5,729 nucleotides of DNA from JAEYFP01 sp964566545 (lineage in GTDB: Bacteria > Bacillota > Clostridia > Lachnospirales > Lachnospiraceae), in the NCBI GenBank assembly GCA_964566545.1, contig CAZMIX010000085.1, forward strand, positions 1-5,729, written 5' to 3'. The position numbers and the translations under genes are program-made. Numbering within the stretch: position 1 is the stretch's first letter; the number at the start of each line of letters is the position of its first letter. The notes under the pieces were generated by a model, which ran no database searches, was not told the DNA's origin, and saw only the letters and a list, made by a program, of their open reading frames with translations. Shown here in pieces: positions 5,651-5,729 of this stretch.

Positions 5651-5729
5651 ATGATCTTGAGCGCGAGCAGGCGGACGGATATCCCCAATTATTATGCGGA
5701 TTGGTTTTATAACCGGATCAGGGAAGGGT
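5651..5729 (+). CDS. DUF1848-family protein, N-terminal fragment cut by window edge
   Basis: Twenty-six codons are visible from ATG 5651, and the frame stays open to the window end. The opening MILSASRRTDIPNYYADWF followed by NRIREG is the highly conserved start of DUF1848 (PF08902) proteins, which are common in anaerobic bacteria and of unknown function. The start is supported by AAAGAGGTG (5637-5645), five bases upstream, and by a promoter at 5570-5598. With no later sequence visible, completeness and any metal-binding cysteines cannot be judged. There is no evident functional link to the transporter operon; it is probably simply the next transcription unit. Confidence 0.85.
   Translation, partial: MILSASRRTDIPNYYADWFYNRIREG

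Overview
The window looks like chromosomal DNA of an anaerobic gut-type Firmicute, most likely a clostridium of the Lachnospiraceae type. This rests on moderate GC in the genes, very AT-rich intergenic DNA, strong GGAGG-type ribosome binding sites, GTG start use, a LAGC-type lipoprotein signal, a Cys-rich exported protein, and a sugar ABC operon with no ATPase gene of its own. The species cannot be fixed from sequence reading alone. All convincing genes are on the + strand.

Layout. (1) 2-970: a LacI-family repressor that has lost its first residues to the window edge. (2) 971-1351: a gene-free regulatory region with a strong intrinsic terminator (1021-1065), an AT-rich stretch with repeated AAAAGTTTAA boxes, and a good sigma-A type promoter (TTGACT-17-TAAAAT, 1239-1267). 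One box overlaps the -10 and another lies just downstream of the start point. (3) 1352-4523: a carbohydrate ABC importer of the CUT1 (MalEFG-like) type: solute-binding lipoprotein, then two permeases. A 13-bp stem-loop sits between the binding protein and the first permease. (4) 4593-5522: a protein of the nucleoside-hydrolase fold, in a variant branch whose N-terminal signature reads TDxKNEADD instead of DxDPGxDD. (5) 5570-5729: a separate promoter and the first 26 codons of a DUF1848-family gene, cut by the right edge.

How the genes may work together (inference). The repressor probably senses a small sugar-like ligand and controls the promoter at 1239-1267. The lipoprotein would capture the ligand outside the cell, the two permeases would import it using an ATPase encoded elsewhere, and the nucleoside-hydrolase-like enzyme would cleave an N-glycosidic or similar glycosidic bond in the cytoplasm. 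The substrate cannot be read from the sequence. A CUT1 importer paired with a nucleoside-hydrolase-fold enzyme, rather than a classical glycoside hydrolase, is the most unusual aspect. I see no mobile element, CRISPR array, tRNA or rRNA, and no evidence of a wholly new type of system. The most testable novelties are the altered active-site motif and the repeated putative operator.
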